Assembly (NCBI GenBank): GCA_030527385.1
Contig: JAUNAY010000048.1
Span: 1 to 8,820, forward strand
Length of the DNA stretch: 8,820 nucleotides
Direction of reading: 5' to 3'
DNA from: Fusobacterium sp.
Lineage (GTDB): Bacteria; Fusobacteriota; Fusobacteriia; Fusobacteriales; Fusobacteriaceae
Below the pieces are notes generated by a model that saw only the letters and a list, made by a program, of their open reading frames with translations, was not told where the DNA came from and did not search any database. Made by a program: the position numbers and the translations under genes. Each line of letters opens with the position of its first letter. Position 1 is the first letter of the stretch. This document shows positions 1 to 5,461 of the stretch, piece after piece.

Positions 1-31
1 CCCTCTATAATCAATATCATTACAAGAGTTA
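1..31 (-). promoter_or_regulatory. Possible ribosome binding site of a gene beyond the left edge
   Basis: On the minus strand the response regulator stops at 34-32, and the last bases before the window edge read AGAGGG, a reasonable Shine-Dalgarno core. There is no terminator between the stop and this site. I infer that a co-transcribed gene starts just outside the window, most likely the PhoR-type sensor kinase that normally follows a PhoB-type regulator. A minus-strand ATG at 20-18 is also present but lacks a ribosome binding site. Confidence 0.3.
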
Positions 32-712
32 TTATCTCTTTTCTTCTAATTTGTACCCAACTCCTTTCACTGTTCTTATACATTCTGCAAGTTCTGGTAT
101 TTTATCTCTAAGTTTAGAAATATACACATCTACTGTTCTATCTCCAGTATAATAATTACTATTCCAAACCCTATCTAATATCTTCTCTCTTGTTATAACT
201 AAATCTTTATTTTGTACTAATAAAACCAACAAATCATACTCTTTCTTAGAAAGCTCTATCTCTTCACCTTTAAAAGTTACTAAATGTCTACTTTCATCAA
301 TCTCTATATTTTTAAATTTATATTTTTCTATTTTAACTTCTCTATTTTTATTCTTTAAAAATTTTTTTACTCTTAAAACCAGCTCTCTAGGATCAAAAGG
401 CTTCTTCATATAGTCATCTGCACCTATTTCTAAGCCCTCTAATACATCTTCTATCTCTGTTTTAGCAGTAAGCATTATTATTATTGGTTCTCCATACTCT
501 GAAGAAATATCTTTTACTATTTTAGCAAAATTCTTCCCATCTAAATTTGGTAACATCAAATCTAAAACTACTAAGTCGTGCTTTTTCTCTCTTAATAATT
601 TTAATCCCTCTAAACCATCCGAAGCTTTATCTACATCATAGCCCTCTTTTGTCAAAAAATATGTAATTAACTCTTGTATCTCCTTATCATCTTCCACTAC
701 TAAAATTTTCAT
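32..712 (-). CDS. phoB: PhoB/OmpR-family response regulator, likely phosphate regulon
   Basis: Cytoplasmic two-component response regulator of 226 aa, full length for the OmpR/PhoB family. The receiver domain (about 1-120) shows the acidic pocket EDD at 7-9, the phospho-acceptor Asp51 in VVLDLMLP, Thr82 in MLTAK and Lys104 in KKPFDP. The winged-helix DNA-binding domain (about 128-224) contains the recognition-helix segment RTVDVYISKLRDKI (192-205) and the wing motif RTVKGVGYKL (213-222). The start at 712 has AGGAGAG five bases upstream (718-724). It lies downstream of pstS on the same strand and beside pstCAB-phoU, so control of the phosphate regulon is the natural role. The family alone does not prove this, since other OmpR-type regulators look alike. 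It probably binds the hexamer arrays at 1739-1822. Its cognate kinase is not in the window and probably lies just to the left. Confidence 0.85.
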   Translation of the reverse strand: MKILVVEDDKEIQELITYFLTKEGYDVDKASDGLEGLKLLREKKHDLVVLDLMLPNLDGKNFAKIVKDISSEYGEPIIIMLTAKTEIEDVLEGLEIGADDYMKKPFDPRELVLRVKKFLKNKNREVKIEKYKFKNIEIDESRHLVTFKGEEIELSKKEYDLLVLLVQNKDLVITREKILDRVWNSNYYTGDRTVDVYISKLRDKIPELAECIRTVKGVGYKLEEKR

Positions 713-724
713 AGTTTCTCTCCT

Positions 725-767
725 AATAAATGATTTATTTTTTATACTCTAATTATATCACAAAATT
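725..767 (-). promoter_or_regulatory. Possible own promoter of the response regulator
   Basis: After the pstS terminator the minus strand holds two -10-like hexamers, TATAAT and TATAAA, before the ribosome binding site. TTTAAT lies 18 bp upstream of TATAAA and could be a -35. No TTWACA hexamer pair is visible here. The regulator may therefore have a weak constitutive promoter plus readthrough from pstS. In DNA this AT-rich, such matches arise easily by chance. Confidence 0.3.
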
Positions 768-802
768 AAAAATGCCCACCTAAATTTCTTCTTTAAGTGG
801 GC
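768..802 (-). terminator. Intrinsic terminator between pstS and the response regulator
   Basis: GCCCAC (774-779) pairs with GTGGGC (797-802), and the stem continues after one mismatch with TAAA/TTTA. On the minus strand it is followed by ATTTTTAATTTT, a T-run typical of an intrinsic terminator. It sits 23 bp past the pstS stop. It should let pstS be made in large excess over the regulator, with partial readthrough into it. The plus-strand side lacks a comparable T-run, so the direction is minus. Confidence 0.8.
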
Positions 803-825
803 TAATAATTTTAGTTCCTTTTAAA

Positions 826-1680
826 CTATTTTACTGGAACAAATCCTTCCTCTTTCATTATTTGCTGACCTTCAGAAGAGATTGCATAATCTACTATACC
901 TTTAACTTCTCCATCTCTATTAGCATCTGTATACCAGAATACTTCTCTTGCTATTGGGTAAGTTTTATTAAGTACATTTTCTGGAGTTGCAGGTATTCCA
1001 TCTACTGTTATTGATTCTACGCTGTTATCCATATATCCCATTCCAATATATCCAATAGCATATTTATTAGCTTTAACTTCTTGTTTTATTGCTTCATTTG
1101 ATGGCATATATAGTGTTTTTGCTCCATATTCTTGAGTTCCTTTTGAATTTCCTTCTCTGATAATATGCTCTTTAAAGAATTCGTGAGTTCCTGAAGATGA
1201 ATCTCTTGATAGAACTACTATTTCAGCATCTTCTCCTCCTAATTCTTTCCAGTTTGTTATTTCTCCTCTAAAAACTTTTCCTAAAGTTTTATCATCAATA
1301 TCTTTTATTGGATTTGATTTGTTAGCAATTACTGTGATTCCATCATAACCTACTACTATTTCATCTACATTTATTCCTTTAGCTTTAGCTTGATCTATCT
1401 CTTTTTGTTTAATATTTCTTGATGCCATAGCTATATCTGTTGTTTTATTTATTAAAGCTGAAATTCCAACTCCTGATCCTCCACCAGTTACTGCTATTCT
1501 TGCTCCTTTATTCTCACTCATATATTTTTCTGCTATTGCTTGAGAAGCATTTAATATTGTATCTGATCCTTTTATTTGTACTACTTTTGATCTAGCTTCT
1601 GCTATTTGTCCTAATCCTAAACCACTCACTGCTATTAAAGCTGCTATCATTCCATTTTTTATAAATCTCATTTTACTCAT
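826..1680 (-). CDS. pstS: PstS, periplasmic phosphate-binding protein
   Basis: High-affinity phosphate-binding component of the Pst ABC importer, 284 aa, normal length for the family. Residues 1-29 form a signal peptide: a basic start, the hydrophobic stretch MIAALIAVSGLGLG, then AEA before Arg30 as a likely signal peptidase I site. No lipobox cysteine is present, so it should be a soluble periplasmic protein rather than a Gram-positive lipoprotein. Typical PstS segments are IKGSDT (36-41), the loop GGGSG (66-70), FRGEITNWKELGG (137-149) and SRDSSSGTHEFF (158-169), whose Ser, Arg, Asp and Ser/Gly/Thr are the usual phosphate contacts. YAIGYIGMGYM (207-217) is also characteristic. The start at 1680 is chosen because AGGAGG lies six bases upstream (1687-1692); Met4 would be too far away. 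Unlike the usual pstSCAB order, it is divergent from pstC and followed by the response regulator. The hexamer array at 1739-1777 faces it. Confidence 0.95.
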   Translation of the reverse strand: MSKMRFIKNGMIAALIAVSGLGLGQIAEARSKVVQIKGSDTILNASQAIAEKYMSENKGARIAVTGGGSGVGISALINKTTDIAMASRNIKQKEIDQAKAKGINVDEIVVGYDGITVIANKSNPIKDIDDKTLGKVFRGEITNWKELGGEDAEIVVLSRDSSSGTHEFFKEHIIREGNSKGTQEYGAKTLYMPSNEAIKQEVKANKYAIGYIGMGYMDNSVESITVDGIPATPENVLNKTYPIAREVFWYTDANRDGEVKGIVDYAISSEGQQIMKEEGFVPVK

Positions 1681-1723
1681 TTTAAACCTCCTAAAAATTT
1701 TTATATTTTCATTTCACAGCTCA

Positions 1724-1777
1724 AATATATTATTTACTTGTTAAACAAATATTAATTAAATGTAAAACCATTGTAAA
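1724..1777 (-). promoter_or_regulatory. Pho-box-like array and -10 for pstS
   Basis: Read on the minus strand, four hexamers follow each other with exactly 5-bp spacers: TTTACA (1777-1772), TTTACA (1766-1761), TTAATA (1755-1750) and TTAACA (1744-1739). After 9 bp comes TATATT (1729-1724), a plausible -10. There is no separate -35, as expected when a bound activator replaces it. The TTWACA-N5-TTWACA arrangement matches the known PhoP box of Bacillus-type phosphate regulons. Its placement just upstream of the -10 is also that of PhoB/PhoP-activated promoters. Binding by the encoded regulator is inferred. Confidence 0.75.
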
Positions 1778-1783
1778 ATTTTT

Positions 1784-1837
1784 TTAACATATTTTTTACA
1801 CTCGATTAATATAACGTTAACAACACTACATTAAAAT
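1784..1837 (+). promoter_or_regulatory. Pho-box-like array and -10 for pstCAB-phoU
   Basis: Four plus-strand hexamers with exact 5-bp spacers: TTAACA (1784-1789), TTTACA (1795-1800), TTAATA (1806-1811) and TTAACA (1817-1822). TAAAAT (1832-1837) follows after 9 bp as a -10. The layout is the mirror image of the pstS array, with the same number of copies, the same period, the same TTAATA in third place and the same distance to the -10. An alternative or basal -10, TATAAT, lies at 1859-1864 without a good -35. Confidence 0.75.
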
Positions 1838-1890
1838 TTGTTGTGAAAAACAGGGTTTTATAATTTTTTATATATATTTTAGGAGGTAAT

Positions 1891-2766
1891 ATGTTTTCTA
1901 TTAGAAGATTTAAAGATTCAAGTATGAAACATGTTCTATTTGGAATAGGAGTTTCAAATATAGTTATTATATTTTTAATATTTCTATTTATCTTTTCAAA
2001 TGGAATGAAGTTTTTTAATCATTATTCTGCAAAAGATTTTTTCTTTGGAACAAAATGGATTTCACTATCTGAGTTTTTCGGATTGCTACCCTTATTGGTT
2101 GGTTCTTTTTGGGTAACTATAATAGCTCTTATAATTTCAATTCCAGTTGGAATTTTTACTGCTATCTATATAGCTGAGTATGCTTCCCCAAAAATAAGAA
2201 ATGTCCTAAAAATCATTATTGAAACTATGTCTGCAATTCCGTCAGTTGTTTTGGGATTTATTGGATTATATGCCCTTTCTGGAATTATAAAGAATGGTTT
2301 TCATCTAAATAGTGGACTTACAGCTCTTACAGGAGGAATTATGTTAGCATTTATGGCAATACCAACTATTGTCAGTATAGCTGATGATTCCCTTAATGCC
2401 CTTGATAAATCATATAAAGAAGCTTCTCTTGCCTTAGGAGCAAACAAAGTAGAAACTATCTTTAATGTCCTTTTGCCAGCTGCTTTTCCAGGAATATTTG
2501 CTGGAATAATGTTAGGATTTGGAAGAATTATTGGAGAAACTTTAACCGTGTTAATGGTTACTGGAAACTCCCCTATTCTTGCTACTTCTCCACTTTCTCC
2601 TGTAAGAACTTTAACAGCTACAATAGCTGCTGAAATGGGAGAAGTAGTTCAAGGAAGCACTCACTATTTCGCTCTTTTTGCAATAGGAATTATTTTGTTT
2701 TTTATAAGCTTTATAACTAACAGTGTAGCTGATAGATTTATACAAAAATCAAGAAAGTTTAATTAA
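1891..2766 (+). CDS. pstC: PstC, phosphate ABC transporter permease
   Basis: Inner-membrane permease of the Pst phosphate importer, 291 aa, usual length. The hydrophobic profile fits six membrane segments; clear ones are at about 16-37, 67-96, 105-130, 145-165, 200-225 and 258-280. The EAA loop that docks onto the ATPase is EASLALGANKVETIFNVLLP (177-196), followed by AAFPGIFAGI and GRIIGET, as in PstC. A periplasmic loop of about 30 residues separates the first two helices. The start has AGGAGG at 1881-1886, four bases upstream. It is the first gene of the plus-strand operon and pairs with PstA, 18 bp downstream, to form the channel. The PstC rather than PstA assignment rests on operon order and on the shape of the N-terminal half. 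Confidence 0.92.
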   Translation: MFSIRRFKDSSMKHVLFGIGVSNIVIIFLIFLFIFSNGMKFFNHYSAKDFFFGTKWISLSEFFGLLPLLVGSFWVTIIALIISIPVGIFTAIYIAEYASPKIRNVLKIIIETMSAIPSVVLGFIGLYALSGIIKNGFHLNSGLTALTGGIMLAFMAIPTIVSIADDSLNALDKSYKEASLALGANKVETIFNVLLPAAFPGIFAGIMLGFGRIIGETLTVLMVTGNSPILATSPLSPVRTLTATIAAEMGEVVQGSTHYFALFAIGIILFFISFITNSVADRFIQKSRKFN

Positions 2767-2784
2767 TTTTAAAAGGAGTTTAAA

Positions 2785-3630
2785 ATGATTTTAATCAAGA
2801 AGAAAAAAGAGAAAGTTGTTGAAATGATAATCAAAAGTATAGGAATTATCTCTATTTTACCTGTCTTTCTTATCTTAGGTTATATCGTATATGAGGGTAT
2901 ATCTGCTATTTCGTGGGAGTTTTTAACTGCTATGCCTGAAGATGGTATGAGATCTGGTGGTATCTTTCCAGCAATAATTGGTACTATTTGGCTTACTTTA
3001 GGAACTATTATCATTTCTGTTCCCTTTGGAGTTTTGACAGGAATATATTTAGTTGAATATGCTAAAGACAATTTACTAACTAGAATAATAAATTTAACAA
3101 TTATCAATCTAGCTGGTATTCCAAGTATTATATATGGACTTTTTGGAATGGCACTGTTTGTAATATTCCTTCAGTTTGATGTATCAATCTTATCTGGTTC
3201 TTTAACACTTGGAATAATGTGTTTACCAGTAATTATAACTTCTACAAGAGAGGCTCTTCTTGCTATACCCAACCATTTAAGAGAAGCATCTCTTGCTCTG
3301 GGAGCTACAAAATGGGAAACTATCACTAAAGTTATTCTTCCAGCTGCACTTCCTGGAATACTTACTGGAGTTATTCTTAGTATATCAAGAGCAGCAGGAG
3401 AAACAGCTCCAATTATGTTTACAGCTGTGGCATTTTATCTGCCTTTCTTACCAGAAACACCTTGGGATCAAGTGATGGCACTGCCTTATCACCTATATGT
3501 AATCTCTACACAGGTACCAAATATGCCCGTAAAATATATGACTGGTACTCTATTTGTACTTGTAGTTATAACAATCAGTTTCAACCTTATTGGTGCTGCA
3601 ATTAGACAAAAGTTTAATAATAAAAATTAA
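2785..3630 (+). CDS. pstA: PstA, phosphate ABC transporter permease
   Basis: Second inner-membrane permease of the Pst importer, 281 aa. Membrane segments are visible at about 15-36, 62-90, 103-130, 137-155, 190-215 and 253-275. The periplasmic segment after the first helix contains SWEFLTAMPEDGMRSGGIFPAI in its PstA-typical form (about 43-64, a WEFLT...GGI pattern). The EAA loop EASLALGATKWETITKVILP (167-186) is followed by AALPGILTG and SRAAGETAPIMFTA (201-214), which is diagnostic of PstA. AAAAGGAG lies six bases before the start at 2785, in a context (GAGTTTAAAATG) nearly the same as that of pstS. It lies between pstC and pstB in the same operon. Confidence 0.92.
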   Translation: MILIKKKKEKVVEMIIKSIGIISILPVFLILGYIVYEGISAISWEFLTAMPEDGMRSGGIFPAIIGTIWLTLGTIIISVPFGVLTGIYLVEYAKDNLLTRIINLTIINLAGIPSIIYGLFGMALFVIFLQFDVSILSGSLTLGIMCLPVIITSTREALLAIPNHLREASLALGATKWETITKVILPAALPGILTGVILSISRAAGETAPIMFTAVAFYLPFLPETPWDQVMALPYHLYVISTQVPNMPVKYMTGTLFVLVVITISFNLIGAAIRQKFNNKN

Positions 3631-3649
3631 GTATATATTAGGAGGAATT

Positions 3650-4414
3650 ATGAACAATGATGATATTAGAATTCTTGTAAAGAATTTCAATTTCTATTAT
3701 GGAAATTTCCAAGCTCTTAAAGATATCAATATGGAAATAAAAAGAAATAAAGTTACAGCTCTTATTGGTCCTTCTGGGTGTGGAAAATCAACATTTTTAA
3801 GATCTATCAATAGAATGAATGATCTAATCACTGGAAGCAGATATGAGGGTGAGATTTTATTTGATGGAAAAAATATTTTTGACAAAGATTATGATATAGT
3901 TGATCTTAGAAAAAATATTGGAATGGTTTTCCAAAAACCAAATCCATTTCCTAAAACTATCTATGAAAATTTAGTATATGCTCCAAAATTGCACGGAGAA
4001 AAAAATAAAGATAAACTTGATGAGATAGTAGAAACTTCTTTAAAATCTGTTGCTCTTTGGGACGAAGTAAAAGATAAATTACACAAATCTTCTCTTGGAC
4101 TTTCTGGTGGACAACAACAAAGATTATGTATTGCAAGAGCTATTTCAGTAGATCCTCAAATTCTTTTGATGGACGAACCTACATCGGCTCTTGATCCTAT
4201 ATCTACAGGAAAGATTGAAGAGCTTATCAGACAACTAGAAAAAAAATATAGTATTATAATAGTTACACATAATATGCAACAGGCCTCAAGAATTTCTGAA
4301 TATACAGGATTTTTCTATCAAGGTGTCTTAGAAGAGTTCGACAAAACTGAACTGATTTTCACAACTCCACATAAAAAGAAAACCGAGGATTATATTACAG
4401 GAAAATTTGGATAG
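3650..4414 (+). CDS. pstB: PstB, phosphate ABC transporter ATPase
   Basis: Cytoplasmic ATPase that powers phosphate import through PstCA, 254 aa. All nucleotide-binding motifs are intact: Walker A GPSGCGKST (40-48), Q-loop Gln95 in MVFQKPNPFP, signature LSGGQQQR (151-158), Walker B ILLMDEPTSALDP (171-183) with catalytic Glu176, and H-loop His207 in VTHNMQQ. FQKPNPFPKTIYENL and the C-terminal YITGKFG are characteristic of PstB. The frame is open back to an ATG at 3590, but that would overlap pstA and has no ribosome binding site. AGGAGG at 3640-3645 places the start at 3650. It lies 19 bp after pstA and 44 bp before phoU. Confidence 0.97.
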   Translation: MNNDDIRILVKNFNFYYGNFQALKDINMEIKRNKVTALIGPSGCGKSTFLRSINRMNDLITGSRYEGEILFDGKNIFDKDYDIVDLRKNIGMVFQKPNPFPKTIYENLVYAPKLHGEKNKDKLDEIVETSLKSVALWDEVKDKLHKSSLGLSGGQQQRLCIARAISVDPQILLMDEPTSALDPISTGKIEELIRQLEKKYSIIIVTHNMQQASRISEYTGFFYQGVLEEFDKTELIFTTPHKKKTEDYITGKFG

Positions 4415-4458
4415 AAAGAATTTTAAACAGTAATTTTATCAAATATGAGGAGGAAAAA

Positions 4459-5151
4459 ATGAGAAACTTACAAGAAAGCATTGAGGGACTTAATCAACAC
4501 TACTTAGAACTTTTAAAAAATCTTAATCGTGTTTTAGATGTAAATATTGAGATGTTACATAATCAAAAATTTGAACCTGTTCTTTATGGAGAATGCGTTG
4601 TAGTAGAAGATATTATAAATGCTTTTGAAGTTAAATTAAAAGAAGATTCTATTGTTGCTATTGCAAGATTTCAACCAGCAGCAGGAAATTTAAGATTATT
4701 GATTATGTTGATCAATAGCTCTAGGTTATTAGAAAGAATGGGAGATCTTTTAAAGGCAAATTTAAGTATCATAAAAGATATTGAAAAAAATTCTCCACAA
4801 GTTGCTAAGTATTTAAAAGAGATGTTGTATCCTATGGCAACTAAAATAAAATCAATCTATGAAACTTACATTTCAGCTTTTATTAACAGTGATGAAAAAG
4901 CTCTTTATGCTCTTTTAACTGAAGATGATGAAATAGATGAGTTAGCAGAAAAAAATTTAAAAGATCTTATTACTCTTATGAAAAGTTCTCCAGAAAATGT
5001 AGACGGTGGAACTTCACTTGTACTTTTAAATAAAAAATATGAAAGATTCTCAGATCACGTTATGCACCTAGTTGTTGATTTAGTATATATTTTAAAAGGT
5101 GAAAACCTTCGTAAATTGGAACTTCTTGAAGAAAAGAAAATAAAAAAATAA
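4459..5151 (+). CDS. phoU: PhoU, phosphate-signalling regulator
   Basis: Cytoplasmic all-helical regulator that links Pst transporter state to the sensor kinase and represses the Pho response when phosphate is plentiful. It has 230 aa, typical length. The two PhoU repeats, each a three-helix bundle, are recognisable. The first carries ARFQPAAGNLRLL (69-81) and LERMGD (91-96); the second carries YERFSDH (194-200) followed by VVDLVYILKG. The acidic clusters correspond to the metal-binding E/D positions of the family. GAGGAGG (4447-4453) lies five bases upstream of the start. It is the last gene of the pst operon. The lysine-rich C-terminus (EEKKIKK) runs directly into the dyad at 5151-5205. Confidence 0.92.
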   Translation: MRNLQESIEGLNQHYLELLKNLNRVLDVNIEMLHNQKFEPVLYGECVVVEDIINAFEVKLKEDSIVAIARFQPAAGNLRLLIMLINSSRLLERMGDLLKANLSIIKDIEKNSPQVAKYLKEMLYPMATKIKSIYETYISAFINSDEKALYALLTEDDEIDELAEKNLKDLITLMKSSPENVDGGTSLVLLNKKYERFSDHVMHLVVDLVYILKGENLRKLELLEEKKIKK

Positions 5152-5207
5152 AATTATTATTGACTTTTTATTTTTCTTATGATATACCTAAGTCAACAAT
5201 AATTTTT
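5151..5207 (+). terminator. Dyad and probable terminator after phoU
   Basis: The 16-base left arm (5151-5166, ending TTGACTT) pairs with 5190-5205 (AAGTCAACAATAATTT) at 15 of 16 positions, across a 23-base loop. A short T-run (TTTTT, 5203-5207) closes it. It starts on the last base of the phoU stop codon, where the pst operon should end. The long loop and AT-rich outer stem make it weaker than the terminators at 5400 and 7564. Because promoter-like elements overlap it, the dyad could instead or also be an operator. Confidence 0.55.
5160..5188 (+). promoter_or_regulatory. Promoter-like TTGACT-N17-TATACC
   Basis: TTGACT (5160-5165) differs from the -35 consensus at one base. A 17-bp spacer leads to TATACC (5183-5188), a moderate -10. 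Transcription would start near 5195, just before the Shine-Dalgarno of the short ORF at 5224. The -35 lies in the left arm of the dyad 5151-5205, and the predicted start lies in the right arm. A protein binding TTGACTT/AAGTCAA would therefore cover the promoter. Confidence 0.4.
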
Positions 5208-5223
5208 GAAAAGGAGGTTTAAA

Positions 5224-5301
5224 ATGTTTTTTAGCAGATTAAGGATAAGGAAAAACGAAAATAATATAAAAAATAAATACCTTATCTTTTTTGTATGCTG
5301 A
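5224..5301 (+). CDS. Short ORF, possible leader peptide (25 aa)
   Basis: A 25-codon reading frame (ATG 5224, TGA 5299-5301) with AAGGAGG (5211-5217) six bases upstream. The context AGGAGGTTTAAAATG is identical to that of pstS, so translation looks likely. The peptide starts MFFSRLRIRKNENN and ends YLIFFVC: a basic, Asn/Lys-rich first part and a hydrophobic tail. Arg codons AGA, AGG, AGG fall at positions 5, 7 and 9. I recognise no family. The codons for residues 7-9 form the left arm of the hairpin at 5241-5292, and the ORF ends shortly after that hairpin's T-run. That is the geometry of a leader peptide in an attenuator. Alternatively it is a free-standing small protein or a chance ORF. Confidence 0.5.
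   Translation: MFFSRLRIRKNENNIKNKYLIFFVC
5241..5292 (+). terminator. Terminator-like hairpin inside the short ORF
   Basis: AAGGATAAGG (5241-5250) pairs with CCTTATCTTT (5280-5289), ten base pairs including one G-U, across a 29-base A-rich loop. The right arm runs into TTTTTT (5287-5292). It lies wholly within the 25-codon ORF, so a translating ribosome must affect its folding. The large loop makes it less stable than a classic terminator. A conditional attenuator is the most natural reading. Confidence 0.45.
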
Positions 5302-5348
5302 GGGACATTATAAACTCTTAGATTTATTTACTGTTTTATATTAATATA

Positions 5349-5373
5349 GTTGTACCGTTTTTTAGGTACAGTT
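5349..5373 (+). other. Small hairpin in the amidohydrolase leader
   Basis: TGTACC (5351-5356) pairs with GGTACA (5365-5370), extended by two G-U pairs and one A-T pair, around a T-rich 8-base loop and followed by a short T-run. It is too weak to be a convincing terminator. Its right arm can alternatively pair with the right arm of the terminator at 5400-5435. Confidence 0.4.
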
Positions 5374-5399
5374 TTATTGCATATAATTTTTTAAATAAT

Positions 5400-5435
5400 G
5401 TCAGTATAGCATTCAAGCTGTACTGACTTTTTTTT
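5400..5435 (+). terminator. Strong intrinsic terminator upstream of the amidohydrolase
   Basis: GTCAGTATAGC (5400-5410) pairs fully with GCTGTACTGAC (5417-5427), 11 bp with one G-U, around the loop ATTCAA. Eight T residues follow (5428-5435). This is the best-formed terminator of the leader. It lies 26 bp before the amidohydrolase start, so it either ends upstream transcripts or acts as the terminator of an attenuator. Confidence 0.8.
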
Positions 5436-5461
5436 ATTAATTTTTTTATGGAGGGAAGGAT

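Larger units (their letters stand above)
5152..5461 (+). other. 310-bp leader region between phoU and the amidohydrolase
   Basis: This spacer holds, in order, the post-phoU dyad with an embedded promoter-like pair, a 25-codon ORF, a terminator-like hairpin inside that ORF, a small hairpin near 5349-5373, a TATAAT at 5382-5387 with only a poor -35 (TTTTTA, 17 bp upstream), and a strong terminator at 5400-5435. The amidohydrolase ribosome binding site GGAGG (5450-5454) follows. No known riboswitch class is recognised. Several terminators in a row before one gene suggest control by readthrough. A second promoter at TATAAT would begin transcription almost at the last hairpin. Confidence 0.6.

Noticed and set aside
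725..767. Pho box upstream of the response regulator
   Set aside because: No TTWACA hexamer pair at 11-bp spacing is present on either strand in this gap.
1846..1866. AAAAC-AGG-GTTTT hairpin plus T-run in the pstC leader as an attenuator
   Set aside because: Only five base pairs, four of them A-T; too weak to support in such AT-rich DNA.
2880..3107. Antisense and alternate-frame ORFs inside pstA, pstB and the amidohydrolase
   Set aside because: They lie wholly within confidently identified genes and show no domain or ribosome binding site of their own.
3590..3649. N-terminal extension of PstB from the ATG at 3590
   Set aside because: It overlaps the end of pstA, lacks a ribosome binding site, and adds residues not seen in PstB; AGGAGG at 3640-3645 points to 3650.
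5151..5205. Phase-variable invertible promoter
   Set aside because: The repeats enclose only 23 bp, far shorter than known invertible promoter segments, and no recombinase gene is nearby.
5299..5301. TGA of the short ORF as a selenocysteine codon
   Set aside because: An in-frame TAA follows four codons later and no SECIS-like hairpin directly follows.
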